DNA of 64,000 nt. Source: Sphingomonas echinoides ATCC 14820 (GTDB lineage: Bacteria; Pseudomonadota; Alphaproteobacteria; Sphingomonadales; Sphingomonadaceae). Below are positions 36,745 through 45,855 of the stretch, one piece after another (positions within the stretch are counted from its first letter, which is position 1; each line of letters begins with the position of its first letter). Below the pieces are notes generated by a model, which made no database searches, was not told the origin of the DNA, and worked only from the letters and a program-made list of their open reading frames with translations. The position numbers and the translations under genes were made by a program. The stretch covers positions 1,441,792-1,505,791 of the forward strand of contig NZ_JH584235.1 of NCBI RefSeq assembly GCF_000241465.1. The letters are read 5' to 3'.

Positions 36745-36758
36745 TTGATCGCTGTCAA
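36745..36758. promoter_or_regulatory. FNR-type box upstream of the TPR-sulfotransferase gene
   Basis: TTGAT-CGCT-GTCAA, symmetric and one base from the E. coli FNR consensus TTGAT-N4-ATCAA. Its centre is 77 bases from the sulfotransferase start, and a TTTTAA (minus strand, 36728-36723) lies about where a -10 element would be for activation from near -41.5. It sits in the gap between the fnrL stop and the sulfotransferase start. Confidence 0.65.
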
Positions 36759-36775
36759 AGCCGCTGCCGGGGCAC

Positions 36776-37480
36776 TCACTCAGGATTGGCAAGCGGCTCC
36801 AAAGCGGCGCGGTCCGTGATGAGGATCGACCGCCCCCCGCGCGCCAGCGTGATCGCGCCCAGCACCTTCAATCGCGTCAATTGGCGACTGACCGTTTCGA
36901 TGGTGAGGCCCAGAAAATCCGCCATATCGCCACGGCTGACGGGTACATCGATGCTGATCGATCCGTCCACCGTCCGGACCGCGGTGCGGTCGACCAGATC
37001 GAGCAGGAAGCCCGCCACACGCTCCTGCGCGCCGCGCTTGCCCAGCGTCAGCATCCGCTCACGCGCATCGTTCAGCGAGGCAAGCGTGCGCCGCAACAAC
37101 ATCCGTTCAATCGACGACGCCTCTGCCATCACGCGCTCGAAACGCTCGCGCGGATAGACGCACAGGTCGCTGTCGACCAGCGCGGTGACGGTCAAGGACG
37201 ACGTCTCTTCGAACAATTGCCCGACGAAATCGCCGGCAAACACCAGGCCGACAATCTGTTCGCGCCCGTTTGCGGTCGAAGCGGTGACTTTGAGGATGCC
37301 CGACACGACATTGGCGCACAGCACATTATCGTCGCCCGCCCAGGTGAGCACCTGCCCCGCCGCCAGCGCGCGTCGCCGCCCGATCGAACTCAGTGCGGAA
37401 AGGTCGTCCCTATCGGCGGCACCGCACAGGCCCATATCCCGTACGTCGCATTCCGCGCACCTGTTGCTTTGCGTCCCCAT
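36776..37480 (-). CDS. fnrL: Crp/Fnr-family oxygen-responsive regulator (FnrL type)
   Basis: Regulator of 234 residues. Candidate [4Fe-4S] ligands: Cys8-x2-Cys11-x7-Cys19 at the N-terminus and Cys107 in DSDLCVYPRERF, which aligns with Cys122 of E. coli FNR. The cNMP-type beta roll spans about 30-125, the dimer helix about 125-155, and the helix-turn-helix DMADFLGLTIETVSRQLTRL carries E-x2-S-R, the residues with which FNR reads TTGAT half-sites. It should sense oxygen and activate the cbb3 genes directly upstream. ATG 37480 is used; GTG 37510 is an alternative. It is last in the cco gene run. Confidence 0.9.
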   Translation of the reverse strand: MGTQSNRCAECDVRDMGLCGAADRDDLSALSSIGRRRALAAGQVLTWAGDDNVLCANVVSGILKVTASTANGREQIVGLVFAGDFVGQLFEETSSLTVTALVDSDLCVYPRERFERVMAEASSIERMLLRRTLASLNDARERMLTLGKRGAQERVAGFLLDLVDRTAVRTVDGSISIDVPVSRGDMADFLGLTIETVSRQLTRLKVLGAITLARGGRSILITDRAALEPLANPE

Positions 37481-37539
37481 GCCGCCGCTATCACAGGAAC
37501 GGCGCGCCACGCCTGTACGTAATTATCCTGATGCCGTGC

Positions 37540-37821
37540 TCAATCCCCCTCGCCATCGTCGAGGAGATCGGCGGCGGTCCTGCGGCTGCACATCGCGTGA
37601 CATCCGGTCGGACAGTCGCGTCGCTGCCCGGGCGGCTCGCCCGGACGCCCGAGCGGGATCGTCACCGTGCCGTGCCCACCGCAGATCGCCGCGGTGATAC
37701 TGTCCCCCGGCGGCCCCGCCTGCGCCACCGTGGCGCTGGCCAGCCCCAGCACCGCGACCAACGCCAAACCCGCACCGCCCCGCGAAGACCGCGCAGAATG
37801 GCAGGGGTTGGGACACCACAT
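37540..37821 (-). CDS. Small exported Cys/His-containing protein at the end of the cco run
   Basis: A 93-residue protein with a signal peptide (GGAGLALVAVLGLASATVAQA). The mature part of about 55 residues has an ICGGHGTVTIPLG segment and a DCPTGCHAMC cluster: four cysteines and two histidines, a composition that suggests metal or disulfide chemistry in the periplasm. It vaguely recalls DUF2946-like proteins found with copper genes, but I do not claim membership. It lies between ccoS and fnrL, and an FNR-type box is 37-50 bases upstream. An ATG at 37875 is also in frame but would put the box inside the gene. Confidence 0.6.
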   Translation of the reverse strand: MWCPNPCHSARSSRGGAGLALVAVLGLASATVAQAGPPGDSITAAICGGHGTVTIPLGRPGEPPGQRRDCPTGCHAMCSRRTAADLLDDGEGD

Positions 37822-37857
37822 GTCCGATTCTATACGCGCATCCGCCGCGCCGGGTGT

Positions 37858-37871
37858 TTGACCCCGATCAA
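37858..37871. promoter_or_regulatory. FNR-type box at the end of ccoS
   Basis: TTGAC-CCCG-ATCAA, nine of ten consensus positions. It overlaps the stop codon of ccoS and lies 37 bases upstream of the small exported protein gene, with fnrL following, so it could give a second promoter for that gene and for fnrL itself. The distance to the ATG is short for a standard -41.5 activated promoter, so repression or a nearly leaderless transcript are also possible. Confidence 0.55.
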
Positions 37872-38056
37872 GCATGGGGCGTTACCGGATCGATCGGCTT
37901 GGCGAGCGCGGGCTGATCCTCCTCCTCGATCAGGATGCGCAGCGCGGCCCCGTCGAGATCCTCAAACTGCCCGGCGCGCGCCGCCCAGAAGAACGCCGCC
38001 AGCCCCGCCAGGCCCAGCGCCAGCGCCACCGGAATCAGCACCACCAGCCCGGTCAT
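37868..38056 (-). CDS. ccoS: cbb3 oxidase assembly protein CcoS
   Basis: A 62-residue protein with one transmembrane helix (LVVLIPVALALGLAGLAAFFWAA) followed by GQFEDLDGAALRILIEEE, the signature of CcoS (the FEDLDGPA-like segment is diagnostic). CcoS is needed for cofactor insertion into cbb3 oxidase. Overlaps ccoI by four bases. The C-terminal tail runs over the FNR-type box at 37858. Confidence 0.93.
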   Translation of the reverse strand: MTGLVVLIPVALALGLAGLAAFFWAARAGQFEDLDGAALRILIEEEDQPALAKPIDPVTPHA

Positions 38057-40179
38057 CGCGCCACGCCCCGCAAACGCAGCGCATTGGCGACGACGATCAG
38101 CGAGGATCCCGACATGGCGAGCGCCGCGATCAACGGCGTTACTTGCCCGGCGATCGCCAGCGGCACCGCCAGCACGTTATAGCCGATCGCCAGCGCGAAA
38201 TTCTGCCGCACGACGCGCATGGTCCGGCGCGCGGCCGCCACCGCGATCGGCACGGGCATCAGTTTGTCGCCAAAGAAGACAAGGTCGGCAACCAACTGGC
38301 TGACATCGGTACCCGAAGAGGGGGCCATCGCAACGAACGCGCGCTTCATCGCCGGGCCATCATTGAGGCCGTCGCCGACCATCAGCACCTTGCGCCCGCG
38401 CGCGGCAAACTCATCGACGATGCGGCATTTGTCGGCAGGGTCCATCCGCGCGCTGCCATCGATGCCCAGCGTATCGCCGATCGTCTCGACCACCGCCGCC
38501 GCATCACCTGATAATAAGCGCGGGGTAAACCCCTCCGCCCGCAAGCGTTCGATCGCCGCCGTGGCGTCGGGCCGCAAGGCATCGCCAAAGGTCATCACAT
38601 ACGCCGGCGCATCGCTGATCCCGAAAGCCGCCGCCGCATGTGCCTGCGTCGCGCCCTCGGCTGCGCCAACCCAATCAAGACGCCCCAACCGCACCAGCGC
38701 GTTGCCAAACCGTCCTTCGACCCCCAGCCCCGGATGCTCGACGATATCGGTCACCACAGCGGCGATAACGCCAGCGCGCCCGAGCGTATCGGCGAGCGCC
38801 ATCGACAGGGGGTGACGACTGGCTTGCGCCAACGCGAGCAGGACCCCTCGCTCCACCGGGGCGGACGGCAAACCGTCCAACGGCGTGAGATGCCCGAGCG
38901 TCACCGTGCCGGTCTTGTCGAGCAACACGGTATCGGCGGCCGCCAGCCGCTCCAGTGCCGAACCATCCTTGAGCAAAATCCCCGCGCGCATCAACGCGCC
39001 CGCCGCGACAACCTGCGCGATCGGCACGGCCAGCCCCAGCGCGCACGGGCAGGTGATGATCAGCACCGCGACCGCAATCGTCAGCGCCTGGTGCAGCCCC
39101 GCCCCCGCGATCAGCCAGCCGACCAGGCTCAGCGCCGCCAGCGTATGCACCGCCGGCGCATAGAGCCGCGACGCGCGATCGGCGATGCGGACATAACGCG
39201 ACTTGCCCTGCGTCGCGGTCTCCATCAGCCGCGCGATGTCGGCGACGATCGTCGCCTCGCCCGCCGCCGTCACGCGCACCGTCAATGGTCCGCTGAGGTT
39301 GATCGTGCCCGCCAGCACGGTGTCGCCAACGGTAACCGCCTCCGCCACGCTCTCGCCCGTGACAAGCGAACGATCGACACTGCTGCGCCCGGTCTCAACC
39401 ACGCCATCGGCCCCGATCCGCTCCCCCGCCGCGATCAGCAGCCGCATTCCCGGTGCCAGTTCGGCGGCAAGGCGCTGCTCGGTGCTGCCATCGGGTCGCC
39501 GCACCAGCACTTCAGCCGGAACGCGCCGCATCAGCGCCGCGACCCCGTCCGCCGCCCGCACGCGCATCGCGCTGTCGAGAAAACGCCCGGCGAGCAGGAA
39601 GAACAGCAGCATCGTCACGCCGTCGAAATAGGCGTGCGCGCCGCCGATCACGGTTTCGTACAGGCTCATCGACAGGGTCAGGATGACGCCGATCGAAATC
39701 GGCACGTCCATATTGGTGCGGCCATGCCGCAGCGCGCCCCACGCGCTCTTGAAGAAGGGCCGCCCGGCATAAGCGACCGCCGGCAAAGCGATCGCCGCCG
39801 ACAGCCAGTGGAACAGCGTCCGCGTCGCGCCATCCGCGCCCGACCAGATCGACACCGACAGCAGCATGACATTCATTGCTGCAAAGCCCGCAACCGCCAG
39901 CGCGGTCATCAACATGCGGCTTTCGCGATTGGCCGAGACTTCGCTTTCCCCGACAAACGGCTGCGCCGAAAAACCCAGCCGCCCGATCGCGGCTTGCAGC
40001 TCATCATCGGCAACGTTGGCGGCGTGCTCGATCCGCACGCGCTTGCTGGTGAAATTGACGCGGGCCGACGTTACGCCCGAAACCTCGGGCAGGCCCTTTT
40101 CCAGCTTGGCAATACACGCGGCGCAGCGCAGCCCGTCGACCGTGAAGATCGAGGTTTCGAGCGGCGCTGCCGTGCTCAC
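38053..40179 (-). CDS. ccoI: Copper-transporting P1B-type ATPase CcoI
   Basis: A 708-residue P-type ATPase that supplies copper for the cbb3 oxidase. N-terminal heavy-metal-binding domain with Cys19-Ala-Ala-Cys22 (DGLRCAACIAKLEKG), transmembrane CPC in ITCPCALGLAVP, the phosphorylated Asp421 in DKTGTVTLG, and GDGLNDGPAMKRA hinge. CcoI/FixI pumps export Cu(I) towards the periplasm for oxidase assembly, distinct from detoxifying CopA. GTG start overlapping ccoH by GTGA. Confidence 0.94.
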   Translation of the reverse strand: MSTAAPLETSIFTVDGLRCAACIAKLEKGLPEVSGVTSARVNFTSKRVRIEHAANVADDELQAAIGRLGFSAQPFVGESEVSANRESRMLMTALAVAGFAAMNVMLLSVSIWSGADGATRTLFHWLSAAIALPAVAYAGRPFFKSAWGALRHGRTNMDVPISIGVILTLSMSLYETVIGGAHAYFDGVTMLLFFLLAGRFLDSAMRVRAADGVAALMRRVPAEVLVRRPDGSTEQRLAAELAPGMRLLIAAGERIGADGVVETGRSSVDRSLVTGESVAEAVTVGDTVLAGTINLSGPLTVRVTAAGEATIVADIARLMETATQGKSRYVRIADRASRLYAPAVHTLAALSLVGWLIAGAGLHQALTIAVAVLIITCPCALGLAVPIAQVVAAGALMRAGILLKDGSALERLAAADTVLLDKTGTVTLGHLTPLDGLPSAPVERGVLLALAQASRHPLSMALADTLGRAGVIAAVVTDIVEHPGLGVEGRFGNALVRLGRLDWVGAAEGATQAHAAAAFGISDAPAYVMTFGDALRPDATAAIERLRAEGFTPRLLSGDAAAVVETIGDTLGIDGSARMDPADKCRIVDEFAARGRKVLMVGDGLNDGPAMKRAFVAMAPSSGTDVSQLVADLVFFGDKLMPVPIAVAAARRTMRVVRQNFALAIGYNVLAVPLAIAGQVTPLIAALAMSGSSLIVVANALRLRGVAR

Positions 40180-40634
40180 GCCGGAATCTCGTCGTCGAAG
40201 CGCGCATCCTCATGCCCGTGGCGGACATCGACGCGGAGCAGCCAGCGTCCGGCCGGGAGCGCCGTTGTCGAGACAAACCGCCCCTTGCCGACCGAGCGGA
40301 ACACGAGATCCCGCTCCGGCAGCCGACCAAGCGGATGCGTCGCGCGCACCGTAACCACCGCATCCGACAGCGGACCCTGCGGCGCGAGCGCAGTGACGAT
40401 CACGACGCGGTCACCATCGACGGTCGCATCGACATTCCAGTTGAGCCCACGCTGCGCGCGCGCCTCGGCCAGCCAATCGTTGAAACGCTGGCTGGCAACA
40501 TAGCTGTTATCGACCACCGTCCCGCCAAAGGTGCCGATCGCGTAGCTTGCCATCAGCACGTTGACCGCGATCACCAGCCCGAACATCGCGACGATGATGC
40601 CAGTCATGTGCCAGCCGGTGAAAGGTCGCGTCAT
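40176..40634 (-). CDS. ccoH: cbb3 oxidase assembly protein CcoH (FixH)
   Basis: A 152-residue FixH-family protein with one N-terminal membrane helix (IIVAMFGLVIAVNVLMASYAI) and a periplasmic beta-sandwich containing the family segment TFGGTVVDNSYVASQRFNDWLAEA. CcoH stabilises the complex during assembly. Overlaps ccoG and ccoI by four bases each. Confidence 0.92.
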   Translation of the reverse strand: MTRPFTGWHMTGIIVAMFGLVIAVNVLMASYAIGTFGGTVVDNSYVASQRFNDWLAEARAQRGLNWNVDATVDGDRVVIVTALAPQGPLSDAVVTVRATHPLGRLPERDLVFRSVGKGRFVSTTALPAGRWLLRVDVRHGHEDARFDDEIPA

Positions 40635-42148
40635 GGCGTGGGCTCCGGGCGTTCGAAGAAGCTGGTGTCGCGGGCCGACCCGCCCTCTTTGTCGAGCGCG
40701 CGCACGGTGAAGGCAAGATCGGCGCGCGTCGGCCCAGCGCCAGGCGCGCTGACGAACAGCGGGACTTGCGCGACCTGGTCGGGCGCGACGTCGACGCGAA
40801 CACTCCGCGCGGCCTGGTTACGTCCTGCCTCTTCGGTCCACAGCACCGCGCCGGGAACGCCCGAGATCGCAATTTCGACCGAGCGCGGACGCTCCTCCAT
40901 ATTGCGGACCTTGACGGTATAGCCGTTGCGAATGCTGCCATCCGACAAGCGCACCCATTGCGGATTGCGCGTCTGCAAGACGCCGATACCGATCCGTTCG
41001 CGATTGCCCAGCGCGAACAGCATCGCCAGGCCGATTCCCGCCCAGGCACCGAAATAGAGGAGAGTGCGCGGCCGGAACAGGCGCTTGAGCGCGGGCACCG
41101 GTGCTTCGCCCGCTTGTGCGAGCCGCGCATCGAGATCGGTCGTATAGCCGATCAAGCGACTGGGCCGACCGATCTTGGCCATGATCCCGTCACACGCATC
41201 GATGCACAGGCCACAGGTGATGCAGCCGATTTGCGACCCTTCGCGAATGTCGATTCCGGTCGGGCACACCGCGACACAGGCGTTGCAATCGATACAGTCG
41301 CCGATCCGCGATGCCAGCTCGGGCTGCTCGATCAACGCGACCAGCGAGGGTGTCCCCAACACCACCTGTGCCAGCGGCTCAGCGCGCTTCAACCCATGCG
41401 AGCGCGGCTCGCCCCGCCATGCCTTGTAGGTGACGGTCAGCGATTTCTCGTCGAGCATCGCGCTCTGGATGCGCGGCCACGGGCACATATAGATGCACAC
41501 CTGTTCGCGCATCAGCCCGCCGAAGATATAAGTGGTGGCGGTCAGCACGCCGACCGTCGCATAAGCGACGAATGGCGCACTGCCTTGCACGAATGCCCGA
41601 CCCAGCGTCGGCGCATCGGCGAAGTAGAAGATCCAGGCACCGCCGGTGAGCGCACCGATCACCAGCCAGATCGAATGTTTGGCAATCCGCCGCGCAATTT
41701 TGGACGGCCCCCATGGCGCGCGTTGCAGCTTGATCTGGGCGTTGCGGTCGCCGTCGATGGCGCGTTCGACATGCACGAACAGGTCGGTCCACACGGTTTG
41801 CGGGCAGGCATAGCCGCACCACGCCCGCCCCACCGCCGATGTCACCAGGAACAGCCCGATTCCGGCCATGATCAGCAGGCCCGCGACATAATAGAATTCG
41901 TGCGGCCAGATCTCGATCGAGAACATGTAGAAGCGCCGATGCGCCAGATCGACCAACACGGCCTGATCCGGCGCATAGGGCCCGCGGTTCCAGCGCAGCC
42001 ACGGCGTGACGTAGTAGATTGCGAGCGCGACCAGCATGATCGCCCATTTCAAGCGCCGGAACGGGCCGTCCACCGCCTTCGGGAACACCTTGCGGCGCGC
42101 CTCGAAAAACTGTTGCCCGTCACCGGTCAAGTCTTGGGGATGGGCCAT
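40631..42148 (-). CDS. ccoG: Cytochrome c oxidase accessory ferredoxin-like protein CcoG (FixG/RdxA)
   Basis: Membrane iron-sulfur protein of 505 residues implicated in copper reduction for the cbb3 oxidase. Transmembrane segments near the N-terminus, CGYACPQTVWTDLFVHVER, then two [4Fe-4S] motifs: CIDCNACVAVCPTGID and CITCGLCIDACD (residues about 285-325), and a C-terminal immunoglobulin-like domain. ATG overlaps the ccoP stop by ATGA. Confidence 0.94.
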   Translation of the reverse strand: MAHPQDLTGDGQQFFEARRKVFPKAVDGPFRRLKWAIMLVALAIYYVTPWLRWNRGPYAPDQAVLVDLAHRRFYMFSIEIWPHEFYYVAGLLIMAGIGLFLVTSAVGRAWCGYACPQTVWTDLFVHVERAIDGDRNAQIKLQRAPWGPSKIARRIAKHSIWLVIGALTGGAWIFYFADAPTLGRAFVQGSAPFVAYATVGVLTATTYIFGGLMREQVCIYMCPWPRIQSAMLDEKSLTVTYKAWRGEPRSHGLKRAEPLAQVVLGTPSLVALIEQPELASRIGDCIDCNACVAVCPTGIDIREGSQIGCITCGLCIDACDGIMAKIGRPSRLIGYTTDLDARLAQAGEAPVPALKRLFRPRTLLYFGAWAGIGLAMLFALGNRERIGIGVLQTRNPQWVRLSDGSIRNGYTVKVRNMEERPRSVEIAISGVPGAVLWTEEAGRNQAARSVRVDVAPDQVAQVPLFVSAPGAGPTRADLAFTVRALDKEGGSARDTSFFERPEPTP

Positions 42149-43086
42149 CAGCGCGCCGCGACCGCTGCCGGTACAGGAGTCTCCGCCGGGGCCGGCACCG
42201 GGTCGACCGGCGTCTTTTCGCCGCCGCCCAGCGAGTGGACATAGATTGCCAGCATCTTGACCGTCACTGGATCAAGCCGCGCACCCCAGGCGGGCATGAT
42301 GCCGTAGCGCGCGTTGGTCACCGTCTCGGTGATGGTGTCGCGGTCTCCGCCATAGAGCCAGATGCCATCGGTCAGATTGGGCGCGCCGACGGCGCGGTTC
42401 CCCTTGCCAGCATCGCCATGACACACCGCGCAATTGGCGGTGAACACGGCGGCACCGCGCCTGGACGAAGCGGTCACCCCCTCTTGCTTGGACAGGAAGC
42501 GGACATAGGATACCACATCCTGCACTTCCGCAGGCTTGAGGATGCCATCGCGCCCAAAGGCCGGCATTTGCGACATGCGGGTTTCGTCGTCGCCGGGCTG
42601 GCGGACGCCGTGCAGCAAGGTTTGCTGAATCGTCTTCAGATCGCCGCCCCACAACCAATCGTCATCGTTGAGGTTGGGATAGCCTTTGGCACCGGCCGCG
42701 CCTGCGCCATGACACTGTGTGCAATAGACCTTGAAGGCCGAATGCCCGCCCTCCTGCGCCGCGCGCAGCAATTTGGGATCGGCCGGGATCTGCTCGATCG
42801 GCGTCTGTTCAAGCGCGTGCATCACCGGCGCGCGCCGCGCATGGTCCGCCGCCATTTCCTTGGCGAGATCGCCATGGCTCGACCAGCCGAGCACGCCCGT
42901 GCTCGCGCTGTGCAACATCGGGATGGCGGGATAGAGCACCACCATCACCGCCGCAAAGGCGATGCAGGCGTAGAAGGTGTACAGCCACCAGCGTGGCATC
43001 GGGGTATCGAGTTCCTCGATTCCGTCCCATTCATGCCCGACGAAACTGGTGCCGGTGGGCTCGTCGATGCGCTTTTCGTCAGCCAT
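42148..43086 (-). CDS. ccoP: cbb3 cytochrome c oxidase, diheme subunit CcoP
   Basis: A 312-residue membrane-anchored cytochrome c with two heme motifs, C122-TQ-C125-H126 and C219-AV-C222-H223. One N-terminal transmembrane helix (WWLYTFYACIAFAAVMVVLY, about 33-52) follows an N_cco_fixP segment (GHEWDGIEELDTPMPRWW). It takes electrons from the bc1 complex or soluble cytochromes and passes them to CcoO. Start overlaps the end of ccoQ by eight bases. Confidence 0.95.
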   Translation of the reverse strand: MADEKRIDEPTGTSFVGHEWDGIEELDTPMPRWWLYTFYACIAFAAVMVVLYPAIPMLHSASTGVLGWSSHGDLAKEMAADHARRAPVMHALEQTPIEQIPADPKLLRAAQEGGHSAFKVYCTQCHGAGAAGAKGYPNLNDDDWLWGGDLKTIQQTLLHGVRQPGDDETRMSQMPAFGRDGILKPAEVQDVVSYVRFLSKQEGVTASSRRGAAVFTANCAVCHGDAGKGNRAVGAPNLTDGIWLYGGDRDTITETVTNARYGIMPAWGARLDPVTVKMLAIYVHSLGGGEKTPVDPVPAPAETPVPAAVAAR

Positions 43087-43246
43087 CCACTTCGTCCTCT
43101 TGCTCGAAGATGCTCATTGCCGCCCGCTCGTGTCCGGCAGAAACCGAGCGCAGGAAGGTCCAGCCGGTGAAGGTCAGGAACGCCACGCCCATCAGGATCA
43201 GCCCCCAACTGTCGGCAAATTCCCGCAACACATCATACGTGGTCAT
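43079..43246 (-). CDS. ccoQ: cbb3 oxidase small subunit CcoQ
   Basis: A 55-residue gene read directly from the sequence: ATG at 43246 overlapping the ccoO stop by four bases, TGA at 43079-43081 overlapping ccoP by eight. It encodes [20 protein letters not shown], a membrane helix ([17 protein letters not shown]), and an acidic tail rich in Glu and Asp, the usual build of CcoQ, which stabilises the assembled oxidase. Its place between ccoO and ccoP is standard. Confidence 0.93.
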   Translation of the reverse strand: MTTYDVLREFADSWGLILMGVAFLTFTGWTFLRSVSAGHERAAMSIFEQEDEVDG

Positions 43247-43977
43247 CGTGCCTGCTCCCGCGGTGCAGCCGATTTGAAATCGACCTGAGTGCCAAGGCCC
43301 TGCAGATAGGCGACCAGCGCATCCATCTCGGTCACTTGCCCAGGCTTGCCGTCGAAATCGCGCGCCACTGCCTTGGGATAGCGCTTGAGCAGACCTGCCG
43401 TGTCGCCCTCGCCCGTCGCCTGGGTGGTGACGTCCTCAGCCGCCTTGGCGATCTCCTCATTGGTATAGGGCACGCCGACGCGGCGCAGCGCGACCAGGTG
43501 ATCACCGATATGGCTGACGTCGAGATCGCGGTCCGCTAGGAAGGCGTAGGGCGGCATGATCGATTCGGGCACCACTGCACGCGGGTCCTTCAAATGCTGG
43601 ACATGCCAGCCATCCGAATAGCGCCCGCCGACCCGTGCCAGATCCGGCCCGGTGCGCTTCGATCCCCATTGGAACGGGTGATCGTACATGCTTTCGGCGG
43701 CGAGGCTGTAATGGCCGTAGCGTTCGGTCTCGTCGCGGAACGGGCGGATCATCTGGCTGTGGCAGCCATAACATCCCTCGCGAATGTAGATGTCGCGCCC
43801 GGCGAGTTCGAGCGGGGTGTAGGGCCGCACGCCCTCCACCTTGGTCACGGTCGAGTCGATCCAGAACAAAGGCGCGATCTCGACGATGCCGCCGATGGCG
43901 ACGGTGAGGAAGGCAAGCACCGCGAGCAACGTGACGTTGCGCTCGATCACTTTGTGGCGGTTGAGGAGGTTTGCCAT
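43243..43977 (-). CDS. ccoO: cbb3 cytochrome c oxidase, monoheme subunit CcoO
   Basis: A 244-residue membrane-anchored cytochrome c. One N-terminal helix ([23 protein letters not shown]), then a single heme motif C69-YG-C72-H73 with the conserved [18 protein letters not shown] that follows it in all CcoO proteins; the axial Met lies in the MPPYAFL region. ATG 43977 lies 10 bases after the ccoN stop; the in-frame extension further upstream is not coding. Confidence 0.95.
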   Translation of the reverse strand: MANLLNRHKVIERNVTLLAVLAFLTVAIGGIVEIAPLFWIDSTVTKVEGVRPYTPLELAGRDIYIREGCYGCHSQMIRPFRDETERYGHYSLAAESMYDHPFQWGSKRTGPDLARVGGRYSDGWHVQHLKDPRAVVPESIMPPYAFLADRDLDVSHIGDHLVALRRVGVPYTNEEIAKAAEDVTTQATGEGDTAGLLKRYPKAVARDFDGKPGQVTEMDALVAYLQGLGTQVDFKSAAPREQAR

Positions 43978-43987
43978 GGTCGCGCCC

Positions 43988-45643
43988 TTATTCTGCTGGG
44001 ACGTGCTGGAGCGGATGGTCGCGCGCCGGATCGAAGGCCGGGGACGACATCGGGGCTTCGTCGCGGAGCTTGCCCGCAATCGTCATCCAGATGTTCCAGG
44101 CCATGATCAGCGCACCGGTGAGGTAAAGCAGCCCACCCGTCGTGCGGATCAGATAATAGGGGTGCATCGCCTGGACGACTTCGGCGAAGGAATAGACGAG
44201 ATAGCCGTCGCTTCCATATTCGCGCCACATCAGCCCCTGCATGATGCCCGCCACCCACATCGACGAAGCGTAGAGCACGATGCCGAGCGTGGCGCACCAG
44301 AAGTGCCAGTTCACCATCCGCAGCGAATAGAGCCGGGTGCGGCCCCACAAACGCGGCGTCATGTAGTACAGCGCGCCGAAGGTGATCATCCCGTTCCAGC
44401 CAAGCGCGGCGGAATGGACATGGCCGATCGTCCAGTCGGTGTAATGGCTGAGCGAATTGACCTCCTTGATCGACATCATCGGCCCTTCGAAGGTGGCCAT
44501 GCCGTAGAAGGCGAGCGCGAACACCATCATGCGGATGATCGGATCGGTGCGGATCTTGTCCCAGGCACCGTTGAGCGTCATCAGGCCGTTAATCATGCCG
44601 CCCCAGCTCGGCATCCACAGCATCACCGAGAACACTTCGCCCAGCGTCTGCGCCCAGTCGGGCAGCGCGGTATAGTGCAGGTGGTGCGGCCCGGCCCAGA
44701 TGTAGAGGAAGATCAGCGACCAGAAGTGGATGATCGACAGCCGGTAGCTGTAGATCGGCCGCTCGGCCTGCTTGGGCACGAAATAATACATCATGCCGAG
44801 GAAGCCCGCCGTCAGGAAGAAGCCGACCGCATTATGGCCATACCACCACTGCGTCAGCGCGTCCTGCACGCCCGCAAAGGCCGAATAGGATTTGGAGCCG
44901 AAGAACGACACCGGCATCGTCACATTGTTGACGAGGTGGAGCATCGCGACGGTGATGATGAAGCCGAGATAGAACCAGTTGGCGACATAGATATGCGGTT
45001 CGGAGCGGCGCACGATTGTGCCGACATAGACCGCGAGGTACGAGACCCAGACGATCGTCAGCCAGATATCGACATACCATTCAGGCTCGGCATATTCGCG
45101 CCCCTCGGTAATGCCGAGCACATAGCCCGACGCCGCCAGCACGATGAACAATTGATAGCCCCAGAACACGAAGCGCGCGAGCCAAGGAAAGGCGAGGCGC
45201 GCGCGGCAGGTGCGCTGCACCACATAATAGCTGGTCGCGATCAGCGCGTTGCCGCCAAAGGCGAAGATCACCGCCGAGGTGTGCAGCGGCCGCAAGCGCC
45301 CGAAAGTGGTATATTCGGAATGGAGGTTGAGCAGCGGGAAAGCGAGCTGCGAGGCGATAACCACGCCGACCAGCAAGCCGACGATCGCCCAGAACACCGT
45401 GGCGATCACGCCCCAGCGGATCACCTCGTCATCATAGCGATCGCGTGGGGCAGGCAAAGAGCCGTCCGCCGCGATCGCCGGATTGCCGACGCGCCGCATC
45501 GCGTAAAACGCAGCGATAAACGCCGCCAGCGCGACGATTCCCATCTGGATGGCAAAGCCCTGGTCGATCGCGCAGGCGGACATCCCGACTGCCGCGAACG
45601 CCACCACGAGCCACGCCACGGCCCTCATCACGATTCCGTCCAT
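43988..45643 (-). CDS. ccoN: cbb3 cytochrome c oxidase, catalytic subunit CcoN
   Basis: Catalytic heme-copper subunit of 551 residues, the high-affinity terminal oxidase used at low oxygen. Twelve or more helices with the invariant histidines: [21 protein letters not shown] (low-spin heme ligand), [18 protein letters not shown] (CuB and Tyr crosslink region), [14 protein letters not shown] (CuB), and [15 protein letters not shown] (heme ligands). ATG 45643 has GGAGG five bases upstream. First gene of ccoNOQPGHIS, with an FNR-type box centred 62 bases upstream. Confidence 0.96.
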   Translation of the reverse strand: MDGIVMRAVAWLVVAFAAVGMSACAIDQGFAIQMGIVALAAFIAAFYAMRRVGNPAIAADGSLPAPRDRYDDEVIRWGVIATVFWAIVGLLVGVVIASQLAFPLLNLHSEYTTFGRLRPLHTSAVIFAFGGNALIATSYYVVQRTCRARLAFPWLARFVFWGYQLFIVLAASGYVLGITEGREYAEPEWYVDIWLTIVWVSYLAVYVGTIVRRSEPHIYVANWFYLGFIITVAMLHLVNNVTMPVSFFGSKSYSAFAGVQDALTQWWYGHNAVGFFLTAGFLGMMYYFVPKQAERPIYSYRLSIIHFWSLIFLYIWAGPHHLHYTALPDWAQTLGEVFSVMLWMPSWGGMINGLMTLNGAWDKIRTDPIIRMMVFALAFYGMATFEGPMMSIKEVNSLSHYTDWTIGHVHSAALGWNGMITFGALYYMTPRLWGRTRLYSLRMVNWHFWCATLGIVLYASSMWVAGIMQGLMWREYGSDGYLVYSFAEVVQAMHPYYLIRTTGGLLYLTGALIMAWNIWMTIAGKLRDEAPMSSPAFDPARDHPLQHVPAE

Positions 45644-45698
45644 TCGCGCCTCCGCAACCAGTAGAGCTTGTCCATGGCCACATCGGCCGACGCGGCCC

Positions 45699-45712
45699 TT
45701 GACCTTCGTCAA
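45699..45712. promoter_or_regulatory. FNR-type box upstream of ccoN
   Basis: TTGAC-CTTC-GTCAA is perfectly symmetric. Activation from about -41.5 would put the transcript start near 45664, leaving a 20-base leader with the GGAGG site before the ccoN ATG. This is the standard location for FnrL/FixK control of cco genes. Confidence 0.75.
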
Positions 45713-45804
45713 ACCGCTACCGAGGATTCTGAACGCGGGCTGTACGTAGATGTACGCGCCTGTGGGCCTTTGGCGGGTGCGACCGCCCTGCCCCCGAATC
45801 AAAC

Positions 45805-45828
45805 GAGGCCGGGCACACGCCCGGCCTC
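45805..45828 (-). terminator. Terminator after adhP
   Basis: A perfect 10-bp GC-rich stem (45805-45814 with 45819-45828) and an ACAC loop, 28 bases after the adhP stop. On the minus strand it is followed by GTTTGATT. It separates adhP from the ccoN promoter. Confidence 0.7.
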
Positions 45829-45855
45829 GCTCGCGATCTTCGCGTTGCGCGACGT

